The translations under genes were made by a program, and so were the position numbers. Below, one piece after another: positions 50,601-58,445 of a stretch of 64,000 nucleotides of DNA. Source of the stretch: JAUWKC01 sp035527845 (GTDB taxonomy: Bacteria > Planctomycetota > Phycisphaerae > Sedimentisphaerales > Anaerobacaceae); the NCBI GenBank assembly GCA_035527845.1, contig DATKZT010000037.1:1-64000 (forward strand), read 5' to 3'. The stretch's first letter is position 1; each line of letters begins with the position of its first letter. The notes under the pieces were generated by a model. The model did not search any database, was not told the DNA's origin, and worked only from the letters and a program-made list of their open reading frames with translations.

Positions 50601-53076
50601 CGTCGTGCGAGACGAGCTTGATATAGCTTGTTCCGCCGGGGTCGAGGTCCGCGATGACGTTGGGGTCATCCGAAATCCACCAGCAGTCGGGGGGCGGCGT
50701 TTCTCCGCCGCCGCCTTCGGGCGGGATGCAGTCGCCTACGAGGTGGAGATTGTCGCCGCCGGCGTTCGATGTATAGACGTACCAGCCGACGTAGGGTGGG
50801 TAGTAGAAGTTGAGCACGAGGTAGTTTTCCATCCTGACTTTCAGGGTCTTGACGGTGCCGGATGGTATCTGGAATTCGTAGTGTGCCTGCGCGTTTTCAT
50901 AAACGGCGCCGACGCCGTCCTGCGGTTCGAGGTCGCCTGTGTTGTATTGGGCGGGCAATGTCGAGCCGATGAGGGAGCTTTCGGGATTTATTGATTTTGT
51001 GTAGGCCGCTTCGGATATATCGAGTGTGGTATTGGCGTCGAAAATGACGGGGACATCGGTCTCGACGGTGTAGCCGCTTAGGATGCCGAGATTATTGGGA
51101 TTGTTGTCCAGCGTGGATACCGGGGTCGCAGAGTTGATGTCGGTGAAGTCGTTGCAGTCGAGGCCTTCGCAGTACTGTGCATAGACGAGGACTTCGCCGC
51201 AGCCGTCTCCTCCAAAGCAGTCGACCGTGGACGCGAGGGTGAATTCCTGACCGACGGCAAAGGTATCATTTGCGTTCGGCTCGGTGATGGTGACTTTGAG
51301 TTCGCCCAGGTCCGGGGGGACATTCTCGATGGCCCTTTCGAGGTTTATTCGTCCCCAGCCGAAGATGTTGTCCCAGCCGGGGGCGCCGAGGTCATCGGCG
51401 TTTTCTTCGAGGACGGTCTTTATCTGTTCGGGTGTCAGGTTCGGGTTTGCCTCCAGCAGCAGTGCCGCCGCACCTGCGACGTGCGGCGTTGCCATTGAGG
51501 TTCCCTCGGCGCGGATATAGCGTGTTCCATCGACGACGAAATAGTTGTCGTAGCACTCGTCGGCAATCAAGTACATGCAGTAGTAGGGGTCCTCGGCCAC
51601 GGCGGTACTGAACGTGGAGACGATTTCGGCATAATTCTTGCCGCCGAGGAGGTCTCCGCCGGGGGCTACGAGGTCGAGCTCGGAACCGCCGTCGGAGTAG
51701 GAGGCTATGTTGTCAACCTTGTCAACGGCGCCGACGGCAATGGCCTTGGATGCGCAGGCGGGCGCAACCATTCTGCTTGAGTCGCCGTCGTTGCCGGCCG
51801 CACAGGCGACCACGACTCCACAGGGGTCGACGGCGTGATTGACGGCATGGGCCATCTCTTCGAAGTCGCAGGTTCCGCTGTAGAGGCCTTCGCCGAGGCT
51901 CAGGCTGATGACGTCGGCGCCCTGTTCGACACACCAGTTGATGCCGAGCGCTACGTCTGAAGCGTAGCCGGCGCCGGTGTAGTCGAGGACCTTGGCGGCC
52001 ATGAGGGCGACGTCGTGGCTGACGCCGCGGTACACGAGTCCTTCGGAGGCGATTATGCCGGCGCAGTGAGTGCCGTGGCCGTGGTCGTCCATCGCGTCAG
52101 TAGTGTAGTTGGTGAAGTTGTATTGCGCGACGACCTTATTTTGCAGATCGGGGTGGGTATAATCGATGCCGGTATCGACGACGCAGACTTTGACGCCCTC
52201 GCCGGTGATGGCATTGTCCCAGGCGTAGTCGGCCTTGATCTGGTAGGCGGAATCTTCGAGCAGTGCATATACTCGGCGGTCCGGCTTGTAACTCTTGAAA
52301 TGGGGCAGGTCTGCCAGCCTGTCCACATTGGCGGGAGGTACTTCGACGACAATTCTGTTTTCCCAGGTCCCGTAATTATGAATGATGCGTCCGCCGAGGG
52401 CCTCGACGGCCTTGTTGAATTGTTTGCGACGGGACTGGACCGCGGCCCCGGATAGTTTCTTGGAAAATTTCGGCTTTTCGTCGAGTTCGACGATGAAGCG
52501 TGTATTTGGTCCGGGGTCCGGGCGCGCCCGGTTTGCAAAGATCTTCGCAGGGTCAATCTGAGGAGGCGGCGAGTCGGCGTAAAGGGGCCGCTCGCCCGAG
52601 AGCAGCCGCCAGAAGATGTTTTCGTCAACGCGCCCAACGTATTGAACCAGCCCCTGCGCATCAATGAAGACGGATGTTGGGATGCGCTTGATGTCATAGC
52701 TCCTGCTGACGGCGCCGGTCTGGTCGAGCAGGACTCCGAATGAGGGGGTCCGGCCCGCGAAGAAATCGGCAACCTGTGCGTCATCCTGGCGTACGGCAAC
52801 GAAAAACACCACAATTTCACCCTTGGCTGCCACACAGAAGTCCTCGATAATGGGAATGGCGTCCTCACAGTGCGGGCATTGGGTTGTGCCGAACACGAGA
52901 AGGACGTTTTGGCCTTGTAATTCGCTCAAACTAACGGTTTTGCCGGCGATGTCGGTCAGGGAAAACGGGGGTGCAGGGGTAGGGGGCCGGGCGGCAAAGA
53001 TGGCTGTGGCCCAGAGCACTATGAGTGTGGTCAGCGGGTAATTTGAGCGAAATCTCAACATACGACCCTGCCCCAT
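47608..53076 (-). CDS. Giant exported thioredoxin-subtilisin-dockerin protein
   Basis: ATG 53076 follows AAGGA by 6 nt and leads a signal peptide (TTLIVLWATAIFA), giving 1822 residues. Domains in order: a thioredoxin/redoxin fold with CPHC (about residue 69); an I9-type propeptide (about 185-270); an S8 subtilase with Asp in VVDTGIDYTHPD (about 300), His in HGHGTHCAG (about 332) and Ser in GTSMATPHVAG (about 526). Two copies of a 250-330-residue module with CWWISDD / CWFISDD and SHDVDEFEYLTFNDIEV follow, then Ig-like segments, and a C-terminal dockerin-like end DVNGDGDVNFKDF. The subtilase should be a secreted Ser protease; the thioredoxin domain may form its disulfides or act in delivery. 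No cohesin is nearby. Confidence 0.9.
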   Translation of the reverse strand: MGQGRMLRFRSNYPLTTLIVLWATAIFAARPPTPAPPFSLTDIAGKTVSLSELQGQNVLLVFGTTQCPHCEDAIPIIEDFCVAAKGEIVVFFVAVRQDDAQVADFFAGRTPSFGVLLDQTGAVSRSYDIKRIPTSVFIDAQGLVQYVGRVDENIFWRLLSGERPLYADSPPPQIDPAKIFANRARPDPGPNTRFIVELDEKPKFSKKLSGAAVQSRRKQFNKAVEALGGRIIHNYGTWENRIVVEVPPANVDRLADLPHFKSYKPDRRVYALLEDSAYQIKADYAWDNAITGEGVKVCVVDTGIDYTHPDLQNKVVAQYNFTNYTTDAMDDHGHGTHCAGIIASEGLVYRGVSHDVALMAAKVLDYTGAGYASDVALGINWCVEQGADVISLSLGEGLYSGTCDFEEMAHAVNHAVDPCGVVVACAAGNDGDSSRMVAPACASKAIAVGAVDKVDNIASYSDGGSELDLVAPGGDLLGGKNYAEIVSTFSTAVAEDPYYCMYLIADECYDNYFVVDGTRYIRAEGTSMATPHVAGAAALLLEANPNLTPEQIKTVLEENADDLGAPGWDNIFGWGRINLERAIENVPPDLGELKVTITEPNANDTFAVGQEFTLASTVDCFGGDGCGEVLVYAQYCEGLDCNDFTDINSATPVSTLDNNPNNLGILSGYTVETDVPVIFDANTTLDISEAAYTKSINPESSLIGSTLPAQYNTGDLEPQDGVGAVYENAQAHYEFQIPSGTVKTLKVRMENYLVLNFYYPPYVGWYVYTSNAGGDNLHLVGDCIPPEGGGGETPPPDCWWISDDPNVIADLDPGGTSYIKLVSHDVDEFEYLTFNDIEVIVEYEIDPDNDEVHEYYVKFDINSIDPADELTAARLKINVTQGAPDCLADLYLVDNTLSSADPAQLLHEANAPAYSSLTNPIKSFSCENPSVVSLNVKAALDEALAAGQDSIAFQIAERNNDQLARIDANNGTTPPTLTISQKVLQLPGQPPEGQTPDANNGPRTLVYDTDIVKDVTDDTYLKDDNPGAAVIGAPFDSEYNTGDLEPNDGLGAIYENAEKLYEFQIPAGQLSRIKVRMENYLVVNFWYPPYVGWYVYSSNANGDNLHIIGDCVPPEGGGGELPPPDCWFISDDPAVLADLNPGGTSYIKLVSHDVDEFEYLTFNDIEVIAEYQLDPNNDSINRYYVKFDVSTLPAGAEVDSATLNVYVTEPNVDATAEIHLVKSTYDACTPGYMIYNAEDADYSSLTNPIKTFACDSTGLRQVNVKPAVEDALAAGVPNIAFLIKEQNENDLFAIDANAGSYPPSLNVYLKSQSTSGLAQWNILPAENGLFTIRVKATNNVGVTGLSDHLVVDVFDANLPVINNIDCMINSTWQDCRNAQYGDNLQQIRIDATDLQETPTVWLKLRNVPDDHNFVDNAVTYSAGYFTYNTNLTIADSGQWQINVTAADSDDNTDVETINWNIPWGRLDSYLISPTSDFTAPKNSSFTVQAGVQCLDAECPDVNIGLSLNVPKELKYDDATAEDYGDIGSTDGYLAVKITPTTYPTQLITARFYVWDETTYPFELHVWDDDGSGGMPNTNLVTPFVVDPVVTSPAGEVAWFDINLLDHNIIINSGSFYIGWRQLQGTQNNQVGFDTTGTAYTRSYGYLPSQGWFNLDYYCQLCWLLPELCDFCGNLMIRAMVSEPGAYAGDLPQTIGPAILYTTDEHPVPCTNPDMDPGQTCQATINVHAVGPAGEYTRFYARAANNYSADSAGPIKVTITPPLTPCDAANLDAIYPVGYGDIRILADQWLESTPPLFADVNGDGDVNFKDFAKIAQYWLQSCN
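49500..51000. repeat. Internal in-frame duplication within the subtilase gene
   Basis: Equivalent nucleotides (for example GATTACCTCGATATCGTTGA at 49573 and 50557) are 984 bp apart, exactly 328 codons. Near-identity over more than 80 nt at this point shows that the module was duplicated recently or is homogenised. Confidence 0.8.
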
Positions 53077-53182
53077 CCTGTTTCCTTGGGGGCTCCATTC
53101 TATTATACCAAAAAAACGCGGATTTGTGCGCGGGAAAATAGCCCAAAACAAGGCAGGGGTGCTGATTCCGGCGGGTTGGGTA

Positions 53183-53210
53183 TTGACTTTTGGGGGTTCC
53201 GGCGTAATAA
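53183..53210 (+). promoter_or_regulatory. Promoter of the tRNA-Arg gene
   Basis: TTGACT (53183-53188) and TAATAA (53205-53210), 16 nt apart, with the tRNA starting 16 nt downstream. Confidence 0.6.
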
Positions 53211-53225
53211 ATGTTATTGTTTTTC

Positions 53226-53299
53226 GTCCCCGTAGCTCAATTGGACAGAGCGTTGGCCTCCGGAGCCAAAGGTTGTGCGTTCGAGTCGCACCGGGGACG
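53226..53299 (+). tRNA. tRNA-Arg (anticodon CCG)
   Basis: The 74-nt sequence folds as a standard cloverleaf: acceptor stem GTCCCCG / CGGGGAC with G discriminator, D arm GCTC-GAGC, anticodon stem TTGGC/GCCAA around loop CTCCGGA (anticodon CCG at 53260-53262), and T arm with GTTCGAGTC. The anticodon reads CGG arginine codons. No CCA is encoded. Confidence 0.95.
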
Positions 53300-53458
53300 G
53301 TGTTGTAAGTATATTATTCATAAGCGGTTGTTTAAGGAAAAGGGCGGTTGGCGTGCGGTTTTAGCCGCGAGGTTTCCAGAGATATGGATGGGCCCTTCGC
53401 AGGTGGGTTGGGTGTGCCCCAAAGGGGTCGTTTGCGAGAAGACGACGATAGATTTTAT

Positions 53459-53487
53459 TTGACAGGCTTTTTCAATCCTTGTAAGAT
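53459..53487 (+). promoter_or_regulatory. Strong candidate promoter with long leader
   Basis: TTGACA (53459-53464) and TAAGAT (53482-53487) with 17 nt spacing. The transcript would start near 53494, more than 200 nt before the small gene at 53702. I see no other gene in 53300-53701, so it may carry a structured leader or a small RNA. Confidence 0.6.
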
Positions 53488-53701
53488 AATTGTGTTGCGG
53501 TATGGGGGCTTGCGCCGTGTAAGGCAGATGAGCCGGTAAAGCAATATCGTAACGGTTAGACAAGGTGGTGAGCGATGCTATATACAAAGCCTGTGTCTCC
53601 TTTTTCTTGTTAGGCATGTTTCTTTAGTTATGTTCGTTTTTTTCGTGCGGAGTGTGTGAGTGCGTAACCTGTATCTGACTCCGAAAGGAAAGGCGAAATA
53701 A

Positions 53702-53929
53702 ATGGAAATCTCCCACATCCAGTCTGGGGATCCTCGCGGACGGACATCGAACGAGGAAGAAAAGCAAAAGTGGGCGGAAGAGCACGCACGTCGTTTACAG
53801 CGTCGATTTGAACAATGGCAGAAGCCGCTGGGAATCGATGGCGAGGAGTACCACCGTTTTTTGACTGAGCAGTTGCGCGACTCCTATAATGAGCCGCTCC
53901 GGAAGTCGCTCATCGAGTCGATTTCCTGA
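53702..53929 (+). CDS. Small charged protein of unknown function
   Basis: The 75-residue product is strongly charged and mostly helical (EEEKQKWAEEHARRLQRRF in the middle) with no membrane segment. AAAGGCGAAATAA lies before the ATG, a modest SD. It follows the long leader from the promoter at 53459. It could be an RNA- or protein-binding small protein. I do not recognise the family. Confidence 0.6.
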   Translation: MEISHIQSGDPRGRTSNEEEKQKWAEEHARRLQRRFEQWQKPLGIDGEEYHRFLTEQLRDSYNEPLRKSLIESIS

Positions 53930-54276
53930 TGGTCTTGGTGAGTTCTTCTGCTTGGCCTGCGTGCAGGGATGCCGAGAGAGCATAGCTGCTTCGGGCAGCC
54001 GGTTGGAACGGAAACCGTCAGCCTCTCTTCAAGCCCCGGTTGTCTCATCATGCGCCGGATTTATGCGTGTTATGGGTGACTCATGATGTCGAAAGCAAGC
54101 CGAATCATAACCGCTGGCATCTGTCCGTCGTGGGATATTATTTGTCACGCTGATGGGCTGAAGTGAGGTGAGCATAAGCAGTTGGAATCGCAATAACTGC
54201 TGTGTGCGGGCAGGGCTCTCAACGTATCCGGAGGGCCGGCCGGGCTCAGAGCGAAATCGCGACCCGCATTTATGTT

Positions 54277-54300
54277 CCGTGCCATTTATGCGGGGCACGG
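54277..54300. repeat. Perfect 7-bp hairpin followed by T-rich sequence
   Basis: CCGTGCC (54277-54283) pairs with GGCACGG (54294-54300) and TATTTTGC follows. It may terminate transcription from the 53702 gene. The rest of the 53930-54396 gap shows no credible gene. Confidence 0.4.
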
Positions 54301-54396
54301 TATTTTGCTTGCTTTTTGAGGGTAAGAACATATGCTTAACAGGCGTGTGCAGGCAAGAAGGCGATTGGCGCAGTTGTTTTTTGGAGGCGCAGGTAA

Positions 54397-55083
54397 ATGG
54401 AAGAGATGGTGGTTGGAATAATATTGGGGCTTGTCGCTGCCGGTATGCTTTTCGGGTGGCTGTGGTTGCGTAAAAGAGTTAAAACAGGCCGACCGCCTCT
54501 CAATACGCGCGTTCGCGGCTCTATCGAAGACATACGCTCCGTGGGAGAGCTGGTGGTCTTCAAAATCGTCACAAAGGAGATAGTAACGGCCGCCGACCAT
54601 TGGTTCGGCGAATGGGGGAAGAAATATTTCCAGTGGCTCGCCTCCGCGAAAAAGATGGCCATGATTTTCGAATTCGAAGTCAACTTCAGATACGACCTGC
54701 GAAGCTCCGACTTCGTCATCGAGCACCGTGGGAACGCCAATTACCGACTAAAAATGCCAAAATGTCTTTATGAGACTTACATCCGCGACATCAGCTTCTA
54801 CGACGAACAAAGCTCAAGGTTCCTGCCCTGGCTGCTGCCCGACCTTGTCAGCAGGGTATTCGGAACAGGATTTGACGAGACGGACAAGAACCACCTCAAA
54901 GAGGAGGCCAAGCAGCAGGCGGGCCGAATGGCAAAAAGCTTCGTCGAAAAGATGCAGTCCGAGGTTCAAAACTCCGCCAGACAGACGCTGGAGGCTCTGG
55001 GCAAGGCCTTCGGCGCCCGCGATATTACGGTGGATTTCACGGACAGCAGGCTCGTTCAGACAAAAGTTGAATCAGCCGCCTGA
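54397..55083 (+). CDS. DUF4230 domain protein
   Basis: The 228-residue product has an N-terminal membrane helix (about residues 4-22) and a DUF4230-type domain with SIEDIRSVGELVVFKIVTKE, FEFEVNFRYDL and a C-terminal helical part ending GARDITVDFTDSR. DUF4230 proteins are membrane-anchored and of unknown function, widespread in Gram-negative and Gram-positive bacteria. GGAGG lies about 10 nt before the ATG. It converges with the thioredoxin-like gene. Confidence 0.8.
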   Translation: MEEMVVGIILGLVAAGMLFGWLWLRKRVKTGRPPLNTRVRGSIEDIRSVGELVVFKIVTKEIVTAADHWFGEWGKKYFQWLASAKKMAMIFEFEVNFRYDLRSSDFVIEHRGNANYRLKMPKCLYETYIRDISFYDEQSSRFLPWLLPDLVSRVFGTGFDETDKNHLKEEAKQQAGRMAKSFVEKMQSEVQNSARQTLEALGKAFGARDITVDFTDSRLVQTKVESAA

Positions 55084-55183
55084 GAAAAGCCGGGCGGCAG
55101 GTCGTCCCGGATTCGGGACGTGTGTAATCCTGTAAGAGTCTGGACAGACTTGTTTTTTGTTCGGGCTGCGCCGGGTTGGGCTG

Positions 55184-55876
55184 TCAGAGGTTGACGCCGA
55201 GCTTGCTCCAGGCGGCGAGGATGTCGTCCTTCGAGTAGAAGCCGACGTGGCGAAACAGTTCCCGACCCTGGCTATCGTAAAAAATCTGGGTCGGAATCGC
55301 CCCGACTCCGTATCTGGCGCCGGCGGCCCTGTCCTGCCACACGTCGATGAAGGTGATTTGAAATTTCCCCGAGTGGCTGTTCTTCAGCTCGTTCAATATC
55401 GGGGTCATTTGTGCGCATGCGGGACACTTGTGCGAACCGAGCTGAAGGAGACGGGGAAGAGCAGAGCTTATGCCCTCCTTCATGTCCGGCAGACTTTGGC
55501 TCCACCTGACGCCCGAACTTTCGAATTCAACCTTGTCTTTGAGTATTTGGACGACTTTGACGCCTTCTATCACGTCCCCCTCGTATGCTATTTTGCCGTT
55601 GACCAGCGCCGATGGTTTGTCCTCGGCGTACAGGATTCCCGACAGCGTTACATTGCCTTTGGTCAGCACAACGGCGATTGGCGCTTGCCGGGAGCCCTTT
55701 ATGGTGGGCCAGAAGCAGACGGCCGCGCCGCACAATACCAGGCCGGCAAAGCCAAACAGGAACAACCGCGGCAGGCGTCTGGGGGTATTCGTTTCGGACA
55801 GACCGGGTATCTTTGCCGCCCCTATTCGCGGCCTGCATTTTCTGCCCACATCGCGCAGTTTCTCAAGACCAATCAT
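55184..55876 (-). CDS. Membrane-anchored thioredoxin-like protein
   Basis: I start at ATG 55876, just before MIGLEKLRDVG. The 230-residue product has a membrane helix (about residues 37-55) and a linker domain with repeated beta-strands (GNVTLSGILYAEDKPSALVN). A thioredoxin domain follows with the redox motif HKCPACAQMTP (about residues 150-160) and the cis-Pro region GVGAIPTQIFYDSQG. It should sit in the periplasm and move disulfides, supporting cysteine-rich exported proteins such as those nearby. The start lacks a strong SD. Confidence 0.85.
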   Translation of the reverse strand: MIGLEKLRDVGRKCRPRIGAAKIPGLSETNTPRRLPRLFLFGFAGLVLCGAAVCFWPTIKGSRQAPIAVVLTKGNVTLSGILYAEDKPSALVNGKIAYEGDVIEGVKVVQILKDKVEFESSGVRWSQSLPDMKEGISSALPRLLQLGSHKCPACAQMTPILNELKNSHSGKFQITFIDVWQDRAAGARYGVGAIPTQIFYDSQGRELFRHVGFYSKDDILAAWSKLGVNL

Positions 55877-56122
55877 TTGCGTCGAGCCCCCTGAAGAATC
55901 ACTCTGAAAAGGGTGTGCCCTGGTTAGTTTTCGGCAGTTTTTGGCTGGCACTTGGCTTAGGGCCTCCCATTTTGTTGCCTCTGCGAAAACCTGCAAAGAA
56001 TTCCGGCTCGCCAAGGCGGGAAATATGGGACGGTGAGCATCGGGTGCAAGCCGGCCGGCCGGCGCTATTGTCATGTCGCCGGGCGTGCGGTACTGAAGTC
56101 CACGGCCCCAAAGATTCTTCGT

Positions 56123-56287
56123 GGCCCTTTTTTTCTGCGAACTTATCGGCTAAATGAGCATAGCAGTTATTAATCGCTCTCTGAAATTGGGGGTTATGCT
56201 TCTCGCATACTGTTGACTCCTTTTCTGCGGTGCGAAAGCAGGCCCCCTTTTCTTTGAGCTTATTGGCCAAACAGGCATAGTAATAGC
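56123..56287. repeat. Imperfect 47-bp direct repeat
   Basis: GGCCCTTTTTTTCTGCGAAC (from 56123) and GGCCCCCTTTTCTTTGAGCT (from 56241) continue with CTTATcGGCtAAA / CTTATtGGCcAAA and GCATAG, spaced 118 bp. On the minus strand both copies read similar short peptides (HLADKFAEKKG and CLANKLKEKG), so this may be a duplicated gene remnant. No intact gene lies in 55877-56360. Confidence 0.45.
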
Positions 56288-56360
56288 GGTCTTGAAGGCG
56301 ACGCCTTCGGAGATTGCGGCCGTTCCACTTTTTTATCTGCCCATAATGCCCATTTTATGC

Positions 56361-56389
56361 TTGACTTTCCTGCCCGAAGTGCATATAAG
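56361..56389 (+). promoter_or_regulatory. Promoter of the exported-protein trio
   Basis: TTGACT (56361-56366) and TATAAG (56384-56389) with 17 nt spacing, giving a leader of about 130 nt before the gene at 56529. Confidence 0.7.
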
Positions 56390-56427
56390 GGCGGCTGAGA
56401 GCTTGAAAAACAGGAGGTGGACGAAAA

Positions 56428-56451
56428 ATGTACATTGGAGAGCTTATTTAA
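56428..56451 (+). CDS. Possible 7-residue leader peptide
   Basis: ATG after an exceptionally strong SD (AGGAGGTGG, 10 nt upstream) opens MYIGELI then TAA. It lies in the leader between the promoter and the hairpin at 56475. The sequence lacks the runs of one amino acid expected of a classical attenuator. Confidence 0.35.
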   Translation: MYIGELI

Positions 56452-56474
56452 CATCCTTTTCCTTAGCAGGTAAT

Positions 56475-56493
56475 GGTGCGCAGTGTGCGCACC
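56475..56493 (+). promoter_or_regulatory. Perfect 8-bp leader hairpin
   Basis: GGTGCGCA pairs exactly with TGCGCACC around a GTG loop, 36 nt before the start codon of the 56529 gene and 24 nt after the micro-ORF. There is no T-run, so it is more likely a folding or stability element than a terminator. Confidence 0.55.
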
Positions 56494-56528
56494 CTGAAAT
56501 ATCAACATTTATGTAGGAGTAACAAATT

Positions 56529-57023
56529 ATGGAACCGAGACAAACAAGAACACAAGTGGCAGCAAGTGTGTTGGTTCTGGCTGGGCTGCTCGTATTTTGC
56601 CTCTACGCCATAGCCGGGGACCTGGAGCCGAATGCCCCGCCGGCAGCGACAATGCACACGCTCGACGAAATCTACAATGCTGTTGGCTCAACGGGGCCGA
56701 GCATTTTACAGAGAGATGGTTATTGCACGTATCGCAATTGTGGCACTGGCACAACCACTATCTTAACAGTACCTACAGGAAGGAGGTTCGTTTTGCGCAA
56801 GCTTTGGGTACGTAGCAGTGCTGCTGGTTGGACCATATCTGGGGGCCCCAATTGCGACCTTAACTCGACTCTAATTAACACCAATAACGGTGAGGTTCGA
56901 GACTATATGTGGGACTTTCCAGACGGCTGTGTTGTCGTCGGGGGCGGTTATAGCCTGACATTTAACAACCCCGCTGGTGGTATTGATACCATATTTATTG
57001 GTTACTTTTACGACGTCCCGTGA
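56529..57023 (+). CDS. Exported protein with APPAATMHTLDEI motif, first of trio
   Basis: GGAG precedes the ATG. The 164-residue product has a signal peptide (SVLVLAGLLVFCLYAIAG), then the phrase DLEPNAPPAATMHTLDEIYN, a recurring linker motif in exported proteins of environmental bacteria and archaea. A 100-residue beta-sandwich-like domain follows with YCTYRNCGTG and CDLN cysteines. It is the first gene behind the structured leader. The next gene shares signal and motif but not the rest. Function is unknown. Confidence 0.7.
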   Translation: MEPRQTRTQVAASVLVLAGLLVFCLYAIAGDLEPNAPPAATMHTLDEIYNAVGSTGPSILQRDGYCTYRNCGTGTTTILTVPTGRRFVLRKLWVRSSAAGWTISGGPNCDLNSTLINTNNGEVRDYMWDFPDGCVVVGGGYSLTFNNPAGGIDTIFIGYFYDVP

Positions 57024-57121
57024 GGCAATAAGCGTATAACAGAGTGACGCTAATGGTACAGAACATCGCAAACGCGTGCAGTTCTGTCACAACATGACTT
57101 CTATTTGTGGGAGAAAAGAAG

Positions 57122-57565
57122 ATGGAAAAGCTGAAGAGAAATGGTTGGAAGGTAGCGTTTCTTGCAGGAATGGCGCTCGTATGTTGCCACGTCATTTTCG
57201 GCGACGTAGATAACTGGGAACCCAACGCGCCGCCAGCACCAACGATGAAATCGCTGGACGAAATTAGTGGCCAGATTTCTGCTTTGTCTTGCCCTATCAA
57301 ACAAATCGTTCGTGGGAAATTCCGTTTCTGGGGTAGTTGTATGCAAACAGATACATTGCAGACAACGATTGACCCAGCAAAGAGTCTGGTTTTGCTCAGC
57401 GATGCTGTTAACAACGACCCAAGCATGGGCGGTGGGACCGATGCACGACTCGCTCGCAACGGCGCATGTCTGTATTCCTTGGACTCGCAGTCTATCACAG
57501 TGCTTTGCGATTGCGTCTATGGCAATGACGTTTGGGTTAGCTACCAGATTATCGAGTACAAGTAA
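57122..57565 (+). CDS. Exported protein with APPAPTMKSLDEI motif, second of trio
   Basis: GTGGGAG precedes the ATG at 57122. The 147-residue product has a signal peptide (WKVAFLAGMALVCCHVIFG) and the same motif as its neighbour, NWEPNAPPAPTMKSLDEIS. The domain that follows is different, with six cysteines (SCPIK, SC, CLYS, LCDC). Such domain swapping behind a constant N-terminus suggests a modular secreted family. It lies 98 nt after the first and 26 nt before the third gene. Confidence 0.7.
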   Translation: MEKLKRNGWKVAFLAGMALVCCHVIFGDVDNWEPNAPPAPTMKSLDEISGQISALSCPIKQIVRGKFRFWGSCMQTDTLQTTIDPAKSLVLLSDAVNNDPSMGGGTDARLARNGACLYSLDSQSITVLCDCVYGNDVWVSYQIIEYK

Positions 57566-57591
57566 TGCTTATTAATAGCAGGAGACTTGCT

Positions 57592-58344
57592 ATGAACACT
57601 AAGAATGCAATAGTCTTGGCATTGGCAATAGTCTGGCTGTTTGGCTTACGCGACGTATATGCCGAGAATATCGACCCGTGCGATGACGATTCGCAGTATG
57701 CGTGGGCGGAGAATGTCGGGTGGGTGAACTTCGAGCCAAATAGACCTGAGCCAAACGTGGGTGCGACGGTGGCCGACCATAACGTCAGCGGATTTGTATG
57801 GTCGGAAAATATCGGCTGGATAAATCTTTGGCCCAAGTTCGGCGGAGTCGCCAACGATGCCAACGGACGGCTGTCAGGCTACGCGTGGGGCGAAAACGTC
57901 GGATGGATAAACTTCCGGCCGGCCGTGCCCAGTGACGTGAATTGCTATGGGGTGACTATCAACAGCGAAGGGAACTTCGACGGCTGGGCCTGGGGAGAAA
58001 ATATCGGCTGGATACACCTGAAATCCTCGGCGCCTGTGGCCTACAAGGTACAGACCTCGTGGCGTGGAAGTGAAATTCTGGGGACCTGCTGGGACCCGTG
58101 CAAATGTGCGGGCCAGCCGTTTGGCGATGCCACGTGCGACGGAGATATAGGGATGATCAACTTTCTGGATTTAGGGCAGCTCAAGGTAGCCTTCTTTAGC
58201 TGTAAGGGAGACCCAAACTACAACTGCTGTGGCGACTTCAACCACGATCTGTGTATCAACTTTCTGGACCTTGGAATCCTGAAGGTGAATTTCTTTACGA
58301 CCGGCTACCAGCCTTCGACCGGGAACCAGACCTGTCCGCCTTAA
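57592..58344 (+). CDS. Exported repeat protein with dockerin-like C-terminus
   Basis: GGAG lies 7 nt before ATG 57592, which starts a signal peptide (NAIVLALAIVWLFGLRDVYA). Four repeats of the type A-W-x-ENVGW-x-NF (AENVGWVNF, SENIGWINL, GENVGWINF, GENIGWIHL) fill the middle, likely blades of a beta structure. Two dockerin-type Ca2+ motifs follow: GDATCDGDIGMINFLDLGQL and GDFNHDLCINFLDLGIL. Dockerins bind cohesins to attach proteins to surface assemblies. It closes the trio with the two APPA-motif proteins. Confidence 0.8.
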   Translation: MNTKNAIVLALAIVWLFGLRDVYAENIDPCDDDSQYAWAENVGWVNFEPNRPEPNVGATVADHNVSGFVWSENIGWINLWPKFGGVANDANGRLSGYAWGENVGWINFRPAVPSDVNCYGVTINSEGNFDGWAWGENIGWIHLKSSAPVAYKVQTSWRGSEILGTCWDPCKCAGQPFGDATCDGDIGMINFLDLGQLKVAFFSCKGDPNYNCCGDFNHDLCINFLDLGILKVNFFTTGYQPSTGNQTCPP

Positions 58345-58445
58345 CCCGGCGCAGGCGGAACCAAAGAGGGTAAGATAAGAGGCTGACGGCTCACGCAAAC
58401 CACCTTCTGATTCATAAAGATCCGTCTGCCTGAAACGAGCGCACC

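Noticed and set aside
49420..50994. Plus-strand frames antisense to the subtilase gene
   Set aside because: They mirror the duplicated module of the real gene and show Asp/Val/Gly-rich shadow composition.
55899..56270. A 123-codon minus-strand gene beginning MANKLKEKG
   Set aside because: Built on the diverged 47-bp direct repeats, with no SD and no continuing conserved text.
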